Assembly: GCF_902806685.2 (NCBI RefSeq)
Contig: NC_048556.1
Location: forward strand, 8,308,001 to 8,372,000
Origin: Maniola hyperantus
Taxonomy: Eukaryota > Arthropoda > Insecta > Lepidoptera > Nymphalidae
Reading direction: 5' to 3'
Length of the DNA: 64,000 nt
Part shown: piece after piece, positions 1-11,900 of the stretch
Layout of the letters: each line of letters opens with the position of its first letter
How positions within the stretch are numbered: position 1 is the first letter of the stretch
Program-made: the position numbers and the translations under genes
The notes under the pieces: model-generated
Seen by the model: only the letters and a program-made list of their open reading frames with translations
What the model was told of the DNA's origin: nothing
Databases searched by the model: none

Positions 1-439
1 AATTAGTATGACTCCGGACATCAAATTGTAAGCAAAAACAAGCCCGCAAAAATGTTTGTTCGGAATGATCTGTTTTGTGGTAGTACTCGTAGGTAGGTAC
101 TATATATGGAAGTCGATGCGTCCGTACTAAATTACAGATTGTTGTACTAGAACTTCAGAGCTACACTGTACTTCTCGAATACCTTTGAAATTGACACATA
201 AACGTAGGGCTTTGTCATGATCACGATCAGTGGTCGGCGCGCGCGCCGCGAGGGGGGAAAGTAAAGACCTCGGCGTGGACTGCGGCTGCCCTTGACAGAG
301 CTGGTTGTGCGGCCGAGTGCTTACCAAACTGCTTTACAACGTTCCAATATTATTCGCTTTTGTGAGGCGAATAAACACGACACCGAACATATCTACCTAT
401 AAAAATTCACACCTACTTGTGCTTTGAATACAGCAATAA

Positions 440-600
440 CAAAGTTTTTTTTTAAAGAATATTAGCCATGATAAATGACTAATATTCCCGTTTCCTCTCC
501 AACTAAGCGTCAAGCTTGTGCTAGGAGTAGGTACGAGCGACCTTTCGGTTTTCAGTCCACTCCTTTACCCGTTGAGCTATTGAGGCTCTGTGTTTTGTGT
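440..600 (+). repeat. Dispersed repeat C, copy 1 (SINE-like)
   Basis: It begins with a poly-T run. The segment (key words CTCCAACTAAGCGT, TTGTGCTAGGAG, TTCAGTCC, GAGCTA) recurs at about 40636-40828, in an intron of the 33.7-42.2 kb gene. Length and poly-T edge suggest a SINE or LINE end; the family was not identified. Confidence 0.55.
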
Positions 601-861
601 TTTGTTTATCTAAGGCCTTAAGTAGCTTATCAAGTTAACTACAATCACATGTGCGTTGGTCGAACGTCGTAATTTGTCTCGAATTTACATGGATTAAGGT
701 TACTCTGGTATCACGTTTGTTAACTTGAATACTTATACTGCCCACGCCTCGGAGTAAAGTCACTGGAGATGGCGTTAATCTGTCAATTTATGTACTTAGT
801 TCATCAGTCAGTCATCATCATCAATTATCATACCTATCGACTGCAGCGGCGTGTCAGGTTT

Positions 862-962
862 AGATCTAGATACAGACTTTACTTTGACTTTGCTCAAACT
901 TAGGACATTTAAAATTTCTGTCTCTTAAAAAGTCAAAGTAAGTATGCTTTAGATCTTAGCCA
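862..962. repeat. Decayed MITE-1 copy
   Basis: It carries the arm words TTTGACTTTGCTCA and GTCTCTT, then an inverted AAAGTCAAAGT-type arm, as in the fuller copies at 3846-3985 and 35125-35275. Strongly diverged. Confidence 0.4.
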
Positions 963-1534
963 TGTACTAATTTCGACCAATCAGCACCTAGGTATGTAAT
1001 AGGTTGTAGGTAAAGGCCCATAGAACTAAGCATATCTTACGAGTAATAAATAACATCAGATTTTTGTCTGAGTTTTCAAGTTATTTTTGATAGTTAAAGG
1101 TTCTCGGTCGTAAAGAACTTTTAGGATAGAAAAATTAACAAAATATAATTAGAATAACCAAAGCCATAAAACGATAGGTCTAGGCAACCCTAGACTGTTG
1201 AGATAATAATAACAACGATCACACGTCACTCGTCAGAAATGTCGAATAGGATTATACAAACGCGATAATAAAGCTATAAATCAATTGTTTCTATTACGAT
1301 CTCATATATTGATCACGTTTCTATGAATCATCAGTTTTGGCGCCTTACGTAAGTACTCGTATGAGATGACAATAGGAATAGTGGTTTGACTAACTGAGGA
1401 TCTTACGTAGATATGAACCGTGTATACCTGATCGCACATTCCGTCGGTTTATTTTTTAAATACTGATCTGCGATTAAAAATAAATTCGTCTGATCAGTGT
1501 TGATCACGTTTAATTATCTTCTCTATCTCTATAA

Positions 1535-1925
1535 TATAAAAATGAATCACTAAATGTGTTGCTCATCGCAAATCTCGAGAACCGCTGAACCGATTTTGCT
1601 AATTCTTTCTTTATAATATTCCTTGAAGTATGAGGATGGTTCTTACGGAGAGAAAAATTAAAAAAAACCCTGAAACATAATCGACTGTTAGGCGGTACGA
1701 AGTTCGCCGGGGCAGCTAGTTATTTATAAAATGATGCCCGCGATTTCGTCTGTGTGAATTCGGTTTCTTAAAAATTCCAAAGGGAGATCTTTGATTTTCC
1801 GGGATGAAAAGTAGCCTATCCGTCTCCAGCTGCATGCTATCTCTGTGCCAAACTTCGTCAAAACGTTTAAACGGATGGGCCGTGAAAAGCTAGCAGACAT
1901 AATATTTATAATATTAGGTTGAAAA
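1535..1925. repeat. Two adjoining decayed LINE-3'-end-like repeats
   Basis: 1535-1725 ends in TTCGCCGGGGCAGCTAGT and reappears inverted at about 54285-54400. 1726-1925 (GATGCCCGCGATTTCGTC ... GGGCCGTGAAAAGCTAGCA) belongs to the dispersed family also seen at 30960-31215, 51620-51935, 60895-61110 and 62868-63112. These resemble the 3' ends of RTE-type LINEs common in Lepidoptera; the assignment is from general similarity only. Confidence 0.5.
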
Positions 1926-2284
1926 CATCAAAAAACCAAAATTAGAATTAATTTGCCTCGGCTTGTTGAAAGTTTTGCTAGAATTTCGATTTTGGAACTA
2001 GGCCACTTTGTTATCGGGGGTGGCGACTGTTCCGGCTCGGCTGACCCAGTTGTAGATCAGTCACTAATGGTCGCCTTAACAAATAGATAATGTAGTTGAG
2101 GTGGGCGCATATGCCTCATTCGACGTGATTCACCGGCGCCTCGCCGTCTGCCGCTTGTCTGATGACGCCGGCATTATTATAATGCGCCGATAATATAATT
2201 GCTCGCTCAGATTAAAGTGTCGTCCCTTACTTGTGATAACTGATAACGGTATGTATCGAGGTTTGAGACATCGATTACGTCGAA

Positions 2285-2592
2285 TCATCATCATCATCTA
2301 AACCTTTCGTCGTGCCGGCCTACTTTTATGAGCACAGGTCTTGTATCAGAATGACGAGAAGGTCATAGTCGTCCACGCTGGTTAAGTGCAGAATGGCAGA
2401 CTTCACACACTTCTGAGAACATTATGGAGAACTCTCTGGCTTGCAGGTTTCCTCACGGATGTTTTCCTTTACTGTTAGAGCAAGTGATATTTAATTACTG
2501 AAAAAGCACATAACAAAGTTAGAGATGTGTGTCCGGGATCTAAACTCGGATCCATGAATGACGTCGTCTGACGTCTTAACTACTAGGCTACA
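2285..2592 (-). repeat. SINE-A copy, reverse orientation
   Basis: The 3' tail (ATC)n is at the left end and the tRNA-like head (B-box-like, then TTAACTACTAGGCTAC) at the right. The body words GAGAACATTATGGAGAACTC and GGTTTCCTCACGGATGTTTTCC are shared with a dozen other copies in the window. Diverged. Confidence 0.7.
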
Positions 2593-3845
2593 TATATCAG
2601 AACTTTTTATACCGAAACTGTTTTTATTTTTATTAGTCAATCTTGATGATTTAGTTTGTCATTACTCATCATCGTAAGTCAAAACAAATTTATTGTATTA
2701 CGAACATTGACTAGCGAACCTTTCGCCAATTCTAGAGTTCTACTTTCTAGTCTAAAAGGTTACAGATTAGATTATTTTAATTCAAATCATACGTTTCTGA
2801 TTTGTGCTTGTGCACTCATGTTTTTATTTACTTTTTAGATAACCGAGGGAGAGGGCTGGCTATCCTTAACACAGATCTAAAAATCTAGCTAGGATAGCCA
2901 ACTTGATCTTGTACCATTTTTAATATTGTATATAGGTATGCTTATGTCAACAAGCACGCAAATTTGTTCAAGATCAAATCCATGTATGTGTGTAACTAGA
3001 TGATTGAAAAATAAACGTTTTATTTATTTATTTATTATTTTAATTTGGACGTTCGACTATCAAGCAAAGCACTTCTCGGCTGGATTCTATTATAGATACG
3101 GCAAACAGTCCAACACCTCCTTTGGGGTTGCTTTAAAGACGTTATCTTGCCTACCAAAATTGACTCAAATCTAGAATAGACCTGTCATTCTACGGAGAGA
3201 CTACGTATCGGCCTTCGACTACAAGTCTACAAGAGATACGACATAAGTGTTACGATAACGAATTGATTAGCGGCGAGAGGGCGAGTTATGTCACGCAACG
3301 CTGACATAACTACATAACTTCAAATCGACCTACATAAAAGCTGCAATACCACTTTCGTCGTCGCAAATCACTGCAGTCCGTATCTCGGCCTCGGTCAATG
3401 TTCCGCGTGCATGTCGTATGCACATATACGGTGTACACTGTACGGTCACTATAAAGTGCAGCGAGAATTCGCAGGCTATGTGTATGCGGCTCACGTGCTG
3501 GAAAACGAAAGTGATCTGATGCGTTGCTCTTCCCCTCGATGGATGCACGCCCGCCTAACCTAAGCCGAGCCCTCGTTAACTGTATTATTCAAATTGTGTG
3601 TGCGAAGTGCGCCGAGCCGCCCACGGATCGATCAGACACGGAAACATTCGTCGCTTGCACTCTCGAATACAATTTAATTCAAGTGCACCCATCCCATCCC
3701 ATCCCACAGTACGGCGAGGTTTGTTTGCATCGCGCCGAAAGTCGAACGCACCCCGTTCCTGCCGTGTTACTTGTTAGGCTGAGGTTACACAGGCCGCAAC
3801 GCGATTTGCGACACGAATTTACTTGCGATATGTTATCTAAGGTTG

Positions 3846-3985
3846 TGTTCTATAGAGCGCACTTTAACTGTGCTCAGACTTAAGACACTGCTAAAACGAG
3901 ACAGCGTTATATCGCTAGCATAAATCTGTCTCGTTTTAACTGAAAGTTACGTCTGAGCAGTCATAGTGGGTGATCACAACCTTAG
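3846..3985. repeat. MITE-1 foldback element
   Basis: Inverted-repeat element. The left arm TATAGAGCGCACTTTAACT...CTCAGACTTAAGACA is mirrored by TGTCTCGTTTTAACT...ACGTCTGAGCAG. It belongs to the same family as 35125-35275. A separate GC-containing block at about 3775-3850 (GAGGTTACACAGGCCGCAA) may be part of another element. Confidence 0.6.
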
Positions 3986-4220
3986 GAAATAATTAGGAGC
4001 TTGAAAAATAAATCAAGACTGCAATTTGCTGTATTTACAAACTGCTAAAACATCTTAAATGAAACATAAAAAACTTTTATGATGATTTATTAGGAGATAT
4101 TTAGCAATCAAAACAAGCAACTACTATGTAGTTAATAGCTACACTGTGTAGCGAATAATTTATAATCTTATACTTGATTAGTTTATAGCGACGATCGCTA
4201 GCGATAGAAACAACATTGTG

Positions 4221-4335
4221 GTACCGGCTACTTATTACCGGTGAACCTATCAGCGAACTTAAAGTGAATTTACGAGCGACTTGTACCGGCTACTTGGACC
4301 TATCAGCGAACGTGAACCTAATGTACGAGCAACTT
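4221..4335. repeat. Imperfect tandem duplication, unit about 55-62 bp
   Basis: Two successive units both start GTACCGGCTACTT, continue with ACCTATCAGCGAAC and end in a TACGAGCAACTT-type word. The frame through them is open, but there is no sign of selection or splice context. Confidence 0.6.
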
Positions 4336-4382
4336 GTTAATTGTAGTACTGAACGAGCTAATGTCCGCGACTTGATCCGCGT

Positions 4383-4570
4383 GGACTACACAAATTCAAC
4401 CCCCTTTTTTACCCCCTCAGGGACAGAATTTTCATAAATCCTTTCTAAGCAGATGGTTACGTTAGGTATACATAATAGCTATTTGCATACCAAATTTCAG
4501 CCCGATCCGATCAGTAGTTTGAGCCGTGCGTTGCTAGATCAGTCAGCTTTTCCTTTTATATGTGTAGATA
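4383..4570. repeat. Dispersed repeat D copy
   Basis: Diverged copy of the family also at 55105-55340, 60595-60825, 63790-64000 and inside the 1-kb TIR element. Shared words are GACTACACAAATT, CAAATTTCAGCCCGATCC and AGTAGTTTGAGC, then a CAGTCAG microsatellite. Confidence 0.6.
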
Positions 4571-5668
4571 AGATATTCTAATCGCAATCTACAGTGTAGC
4601 GGCGTGCACCGCTTTTGATATCGCTATAGAATTTGGTGCATTATCGTTTTTTGGCACTTATAAAAGTTGACACATAATATAATTTTTTTCTTAATTTCGC
4701 TCTCCAAGTCTTATTGCGGATCGCGGTCTAATGTAGCCTCGGTCTTAGACGGCGTTTTACGACCCAATAAAAGTATCCTTCAATTGTTTGTTATCTATTC
4801 TGTTAAAGCTATTCACTTTAATGTGGGGCGATTATCGTAACATTGGAACTTATCATTGTTATTATGTTTTCCAGGCGATTACTAATTTGTTGATGGGTTC
4901 CAACAATAATTAATTTAATCTTGTTAAGATGTTTTCGGAATGGGAGAACATTTTCGAAGCTTTAATTTGAAGATAATAATTTTTATAATAGGTTCTTTTT
5001 AATGAATTTGTTGGCCAATTAAAGACAGCGTCCTTCATGTTGTAAATATACTGCTTACCTTATGTGGGGCTTTATTTAAGTACGAAGCAGTGGACCAATG
5101 TCATTAACTTATTATCATATTTTAAACGCTAAGCCAATGTGAGAACAATTAAGTCTTCTCTTCTAAGTAAAAGACACAAGACAATATATAACATAGAAAC
5201 CGGGCGGGATCTTCAAAATATTATATTTCGAATAAAATTCAGAGCTCAGACTTCTTCAGCTTCGAAAGCGGTTGCTGCGGCAGTGTTGTGCTTTAGGCAC
5301 AATGCTGAATTTATCTCGTGATAAAGTGGCATGTAATTTGATTTATTAGTTGTCGTCGTCGTCTCCTGTCGCGTGCACAGTATTCGAAGCCAAGGTAAGC
5401 TTATTAGTTAGGTAACTAGGTATAGGTATTTGCAGGCGCGTTATTATGAAATATGAGTATTGAACTATTTCAACTAGAGTAAGCAGTGCTTTTATGCCTG
5501 TGTGGCCTGCCTGACTCTGGTCGATTTAATCGGTAGAACTTATGTCTCTTGCAAAAGCCGCCACAGAAAACGATCCTGTGTCCAACTGTTCTCGGTGACT
5601 CGCTTGATATCGTCGGTCTTTCGACGCCGCTAAACTCAGTTTAATGGTTATTTTGTTCTTTGTTTCAG

Positions 5669-5976
5669 GTACCCAGAGCGTACCAATGCCACCGCGGCCG
5701 TCGTCGTCCCTGTCCGACGGCAGCGGGCCCACCGTGCCGGGCCGGCCCGGCGCCGGCGCGCCGGGTGGCGCCGGGCCTCCGCCGTCGGGCGCGCCCCCGC
5801 CCGGCGCCATGCTGCCGCAGCCCTACCCGCACCACGGGCCCTACAAGCCGGCGCCCTACCCGCCGCAGTCCTACCCCTACCCGCCACGAAACCACCATCC
5901 CTACCCCTACGGCGGCTACCGGCCAACGCCGCCGCCGCATCCATCGCATCCATCGCAACATTACCCGCCTCTCAAG
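5669..5976 (+). CDS. osa: osa exon A (partial N-terminal linker)
   Basis: Acceptor TTTGTTTCAG and donor AAG/GTAAAT. It begins with two bases of a split codon (phase 1) and ends in phase 0. The product starts GTQSVPMPPRPSSSLSDGSG; the RP-SS-SDGSG pattern is typical of ARID1 proteins ahead of the ARID domain. The rest is Pro/Gly/Tyr-rich (PYPPQSYPYPPRN). An in-frame ATG at 5686 (ACCAATGCC) could start a shorter isoform, but this cannot be shown. Confidence 0.9.
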
Positions 5977-8900
5977 GTAAATCATTACTTGCTTGGAAAG
6001 TTTTATTAGTTTTATACTGATACTGAGATGATGATAGCAAAATGAACACACACATACTACTCCGTGTTGAGGTCTGCCTATCCGGTACAATTTGTTTTAC
6101 CCGATAGGACTAAGTTATTCTCAGACCAAGATGCAGGGTGCGGTCCAGGGGGGGTTCGCGACTAGCGTATAGCATGCACAATGCACATTACAGATCGAAG
6201 TGTTTTAGTCCTGGTTTAGTATACACGTCAAGCTGATAAACAAAATTGAAAACCTTTGCTACACATATTTTGAATTAAAACTGTCGATCTAAATTCAAAT
6301 TTATAGCTTTTATAGTACTTTTTGTTATTCTCAAGTCTATAAGTGTTTCATAAAATGATCCGTATTTCATGATGGCGTTGCAGCAAACGGGGCGATATAA
6401 TATATTATTGGTTATTATTATTATTTATTGATCTTGTAGGATATACCTACATGGCATTATTTTTGTTACTCAGTGCCATAAAAACCGTCGTCGGTTTCAC
6501 CTACTGTGATTAAATTAATATATTTCTTTTGGTGTTTCATAAAATGATGCGTTTTTCGTGACGGTGTTGCAGCAAGCGGGGCGACACATGGGCCCGCCCG
6601 GCGAGGCTATGCCGCCGCCCACGGCGCCGGGCGAGGCGCACGACAACGGCCCGGCGGCGCCCGCCACCGCGCTCGTCACCACCGGGCCCGACGGCGCGCC
6701 GCTGGACGAGGGCAGCCAGCAGAGCACGCTCAGTAATGCATCAGCAGGTGGGTTCATTACTTCAATAATAAGCTCCAGCGGGGTCTTGACCAAGGCCAAG
6801 ACTGGCGTAGTCTCCAACTCTGCATTTTAACCCTTGTGTCATCTAAGCCCTGCCGACCTAGCTTAGGGCCTCTTGGTCTTGTTAGGGTGTTTAGGCTGTA
6901 AGCGAATTGCACACCATCGTTTGTTAGTGCTGCTGTCGAGTTCGGTAAAGATCGCATCGTCGAAATCTTCACATGCGAGTTGCGCTGGTAAGTGACTGCA
7001 AGAGCTTGCAAGGTAGTGGATGTCATGTCTGTTTGGTGGTGTGGGGTTAGTTTGGTGGTCTAGAGTTACAAGCTCTTTGGGATTGTGGCGGTATGCACAT
7101 ACAAGCACAAGATGGCGCTATACTAACTTACGAAGGGTCTGCAAGGAACAAACTAACGGTCGCCACGCGAACCTCAATCATCCTTTTCTCTACGGAGTAC
7201 CATGTTATATATATATGTATGTACAAGCTTTAAGTTATAACGATCGGAGCAGCTGGGTCCCCATTCAACATCAGCTCCCTATTTCTATGGTTGAGCGCAT
7301 ATCACGATTGTGTACAAGAGAACTGACCATATTGTATCCTATATTACGATGTGTTTGTTGTGTTTCCAGCGTCGGGCGAGGAGCCGTGCGGCACGCCGAA
7401 GGCGTCGCGTAAGGAGTTCGGCGCGGGCAGCGCGGCGCCGTCGCCGTCGCCGGGCGGCGCCAGCCACTCGTCCGCGCACGACGACTACGACGCCGCGCCC
7501 TCGCCCTGGCCGCGCCCGCCCTCCAGCCCCGTGAGTCGCAAGGAAACTTTCACCCAATCATCCTACCTTAGTGCCCTCTAAATCTTTAAACAACCCCTCA
7601 TGTCCGACAATAGGCCCTATCTAATCATAATATATAGTAGATCAAGGCTATCGAGTAGCACTCTGAACCACTTGAGTATTATCTCACATTTTGACACCAT
7701 CAATCGAGATCCGCACGACTACTCCGTCGCGCCTACCTTCCAGTTTTGTGAGATACTTTCACCCAACTATCTTTTCCAAATCTATCCCCTGGCCGCGTAG
7801 ATTTGTACCTAGTCGAAAAGTCACTGGCCAAAAACATTCTTGAGTTAATGTCCCACCCTGACCGCACGCGACCTTTTTATTCCCATGAGTTTCAAGGAAA
7901 CTCCAAACTTTTCTTCTTCTGTCTGAACTAATTGACTATACCGTCAATCGAGGATCACGACGATTACGACACCGTGCCCTCGCTCTTGACTGCGCTGAAA
8001 TCCATTCCCGCGAGTTAGAACAAAACTTTTTAACTTATCCTTTAATAAGTTCCTTTAGTTTGGACCATTTGAATCTTCCTGAAGCAATCTTTACTCTAAC
8101 TCTGAAACTCCTTGAATCATAACCCCGTAGTAACTAAACCCTGGAACTGAGTGAGAAGTGCCCCAGGGGTCAAAAATATTCGTAATTCAACTATTCGCAG
8201 AAACAAAAGAGTTGCTTAAGAGTCTTCTCTCTCCACTGTCCCATCGTAAATTTTAACGACATTTACGGTCTCCACACTGAGATATCCTCCTGTTTCTAGT
8301 TTGATTGACGTGTTTGATTTTTCCTTCAATTTTTTCGAAGTTTCCCCTAAATTCCCCTACTTGCAAAATGTTCTTGAAACTTTTCATTCTCTTGACACTT
8401 TTCCTTTGCATTTAGTAGTAAAATCTTCAATTGAATAGCCTTCAACTTTACAGTAAACATCCTTACTATACTACTTAAGACTTTTGCAAACCCAATGTAC
8501 TGTACAATCTAAAGTTACAGTTTCATCATCCTATTCTGAATTAATTTTTTTATGTACATATGCAAATAGATTTGGTTTATGTTTCTAATTTATGACAATA
8601 ATGTATCTAGATAGAATCTTAGGTTAAATTGCAATTCTCACTTCCCTTGCACAATAATTTGGAAAATCAAGTATTTTGGTGTGTATTTCTTTAGAATTTC
8701 ACTTCCATTAAAGGGTACACACGTTGTTTTGTCAATAATATCTTACTCATTTCTCTATTTTTTCATACCGGGCGAACCAAAATTCGGATCCATTATCAAT
8801 ATTTGACGCATTAAAAATTGATTTATTTTTCAAACTTGTCTCTAAACTGGGTAAATATCTGTAGTTTTATGGTCAGTCAAACGTAATGATTTGGCTATTC

Positions 8901-11900
8901 ATTAATTTGACAGTTACGCTATATAACAGCTCAGTTTATGCTCTTGTAGAGCGATTTCGTAAAACCTGCATCAATCATTATTACAATTGCAATTTTTGTG
9001 ATTGGTTTCATTTATGGTACTCTTGATGCAACATTTGCATTGTAGCCAATAGTGAGCGATTGTCGGGCAAGTCGATTGGTTGACGCTCGCTCACTATTGG
9101 CGACAAAGCATTGTTGCAACAAGAATAGTACTAATTCAGCCAATCACAACAATTGAGATTATAACAATGATTGATGCAGGTTTTACGAAATCGCCCTACT
9201 GAGGTGATTGCAATAGTCATTAGTCACACTGTAGCTGTCATTTTTATTTCAAGCAATTTATTTTATTTTAGTTTGGTTTAATTTTGGTACGCCCGATTTG
9301 ATACAAACGTTAATTTTGGTTGACTCTTAATACCCATTTGTACCCCTTACCGCTAACCAATGTGTGTAGGAAGGGAAGCATTGCATTATGTCATGTATGT
9401 GTATTTCAGGTGTTTAACAGTCACATACCGCCGGAGTCCTACAGATCAAAGGTTTATATCTAAATTAAAGCTCGCTAAGCATGATGTAGTGCTCGAACGT
9501 TAAAACTTAAACCTAACGCGTTAAAATAAATGCATGGCGCTCTCTTTCTTGATACTGCTCCATCCGTGCTAATGTGAATAGGCTACTTGACTCATATCTA
9601 ATTTCGTCCAATAAATGATTATTTGTTATAGAATTTTGCTTAAGACAACGAAATATATCAATAACAATTATTAAAAACGCAGGATGGATATATAAATCCA
9701 ATTTTAAAAAATACAGTTTTTATTTTTATTTGAAATGCAGAAAACGCTGTCAGCCATGATGTGACATCATTAAAAATGTAAACAAAGAAATGTCATCTCT
9801 ATGTCACGCGGGGACTAACGTAGTATCCATATATATAAAATTTAAAGTCCTGACTAACTTATATATCAACGCACAGCCTAAACATCTAACCAGCTGGTTC
9901 TAGATACATGAAATTTGGTGGGTGTGTTCTTTGTAGGTAAAGAGAAGGTATCCACTAGGAAAGGATTATTTGAAATTCCACCCCTGAGTGGGTTAAATGG
10001 GGGTTTGAAATTTATGAAGTCCACGCGGGCGAAGTCACGAGCATAAGCTAGTTTTTATATATTTCTAAAAACTCATAGTAAACGTAAAAATTATCGTTTT
10101 CTCTTTATAAATTGAATATGTAATTAAGTAAGACTTACAACAAAGTGATCTTTGCAAAATAAATTTGGGTTGCAGTCGTTAGTCATATAGGATCCCTTTA
10201 AGCAAGTCTTCGCGTGTTACGTATATTTATTTCACTGGGCACTCGAATCCACAACTTTCCTGTGGTTTTTATCGATGCGTTTTTACATTCTCGGATGGTA
10301 CAATAACGATAATTACTATATTTTTCATGTAAACTAGTATAGAAGTAATGTTTATTAAACTTTGGGAGGTTATGCTGTTGTTTACAAATGCATGACGTCA
10401 GAGCACAGATAATCTATCGGCCAAACATGGCCGACAGTGTTTTCACCTGTCTAAGAAAAATATATTTTTAAATTAAAGTTTTACGGTTTTTAGGGCGCAA
10501 AAAAATATAGTGTTAATTTTTTTGATCTAATAGGACAAATATTAACCATTTAAGACCTACTTAAAAAAAGTGTCAAGTAGCCTATTGTTTTGCCCGTTGA
10601 ATTAAATAGACAGAATGGCTATTCCTATAATAAATTCCCAAAATAAATAAAATCTTTTTTGTTCAATTAAACTTTTACAAGTATTTTCGAATCGTCAACT
10701 GCAGCATCTACCACTAAACACACTACGCCACACACATAATATTTTTATTGATTATTATTGTGGTAATTTTAGTAAGACGTAATCACGTAAGTTGCAGATG
10801 GAGCAGTAGACTTATACATTTTATAATATATTCCTTTTATTTAATTTAACCATGCATCAATCACTTAGCGGCCAGTAGGCATAGTATTTTTTTAATTAGT
10901 TGCATAACTTTTAAAAAATGAGCTTGAGCTTCCACCGCAATATTATTTCCTTTTTTGGTGTTGGTGTTTTCTAGTTAAAGTTTACGTACAAGCTAAGGTA
11001 CTTTCGAATATATTTTAATACTGAATTTAATTTTAATGCAATAAATAATTCACTTTATAATTGTCTTAGAAGTAGAACTATTTCTTTTTGTTTCAATTAA
11101 AATTAATTGCTATTCTATGCTATTCTACATAATAGACTAGGGTTGACCTAATTCTGAATGCCTCACAGTGAATCCTAACTAATGTACTTGGGCATGTTAT
11201 TTATTTGAAGCAAACAAAAGCGTTTGAATTATTTATTATTTTGCCGTTGACTTTTAAGTAGGTAACGATTATTATGCACGTATTTTTATTTAAAAAAAAT
11301 TGTATTTTTGCAATTTTCATCGAAAGTACAATATACAGCACATTTGTCTGCTAACCGATATTAATGCCGGCGGCATGAGTGGATATGCTATATCAAATAA
11401 TAGGTTTAGTCGTAGCTCACGTAATGAGATTTTTCTCGTCACGGGCGGCCGGCGGGGGATCTGGACGTTTTTGTACAGTACGCAGCAGAACGTAGTCTAC
11501 ATCGGCCTTTAGGATGACATTTCGGCTTTGTAGAGCGTTGTCTCTTTCACTCATACCTATATGACGTTTAGTTGGTCTCAACGACAGAGACAATGCTCTA
11601 CAAATCTGCTATCTCCTTCTAAAGGTCGATGTACATTACTTTCTGCCGCTTACTGTAAGAGACGAGTAGATCACGTCCTGTCCGAACTTTTAATCTGTTA
11701 CGTACGCTTCGACGTACAGACGAACATCTGTTCTATCAATGTATGAAATAATAGAAGGTTATACGTTCATTCTGGCATCTCTTCAGTCCATGATCTTTGA
11801 CAAGATCAAATCATTATGAAAATGATATTAGATTGACTTGAGATTGACAGGTTACTAGATTTTCTTCTGGATATCAGTTTGGTTTAGTTTCAGAAACTGC

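Larger units (their letters stand above)
1..5668. other. Upstream flank or intron of osa; no proven exon
   Basis: No exon is convincing here. The stretch is AT-rich and mostly made of dispersed repeats, listed separately. It should be either intron or 5' flank of osa, because the first recognised osa exon starts in mid-codon and so needs an upstream exon. A GC-rich patch at about 225-330 was read in all frames and matches nothing recognised. A good donor-like site (AAG/GTAAGC) lies at about 5394-5400, but the frame before it hits a stop without an ATG, so it could at most end an untranslated exon. Confidence 0.6.
5977..9409 (+). other. osa introns A-B, B-C and C-D
   Basis: Non-coding outside exons B and C. 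The A-B intron (5977-6572) and B-C intron (6748-7369) show no recognised element. The C-D intron (7531-9409) repeats phrases of exon C in decayed form (for example CACGACTACTCCGTCGCGCC near 7713 and CACGACGATTACGACACCGTGCCCTCGC near 7957). It also holds a large foldback at 8945-9207. Confidence 0.5.

Noticed and set aside
225..330. GC-rich patch as an osa exon or a reverse-strand gene
   Set aside because: Read on both strands; no consistent splice sites with phase, no ARID1-like words.
3524..3883. 119-codon plus-strand frame
   Set aside because: Runs into MITE-1 sequence, no splice context, no similarity.
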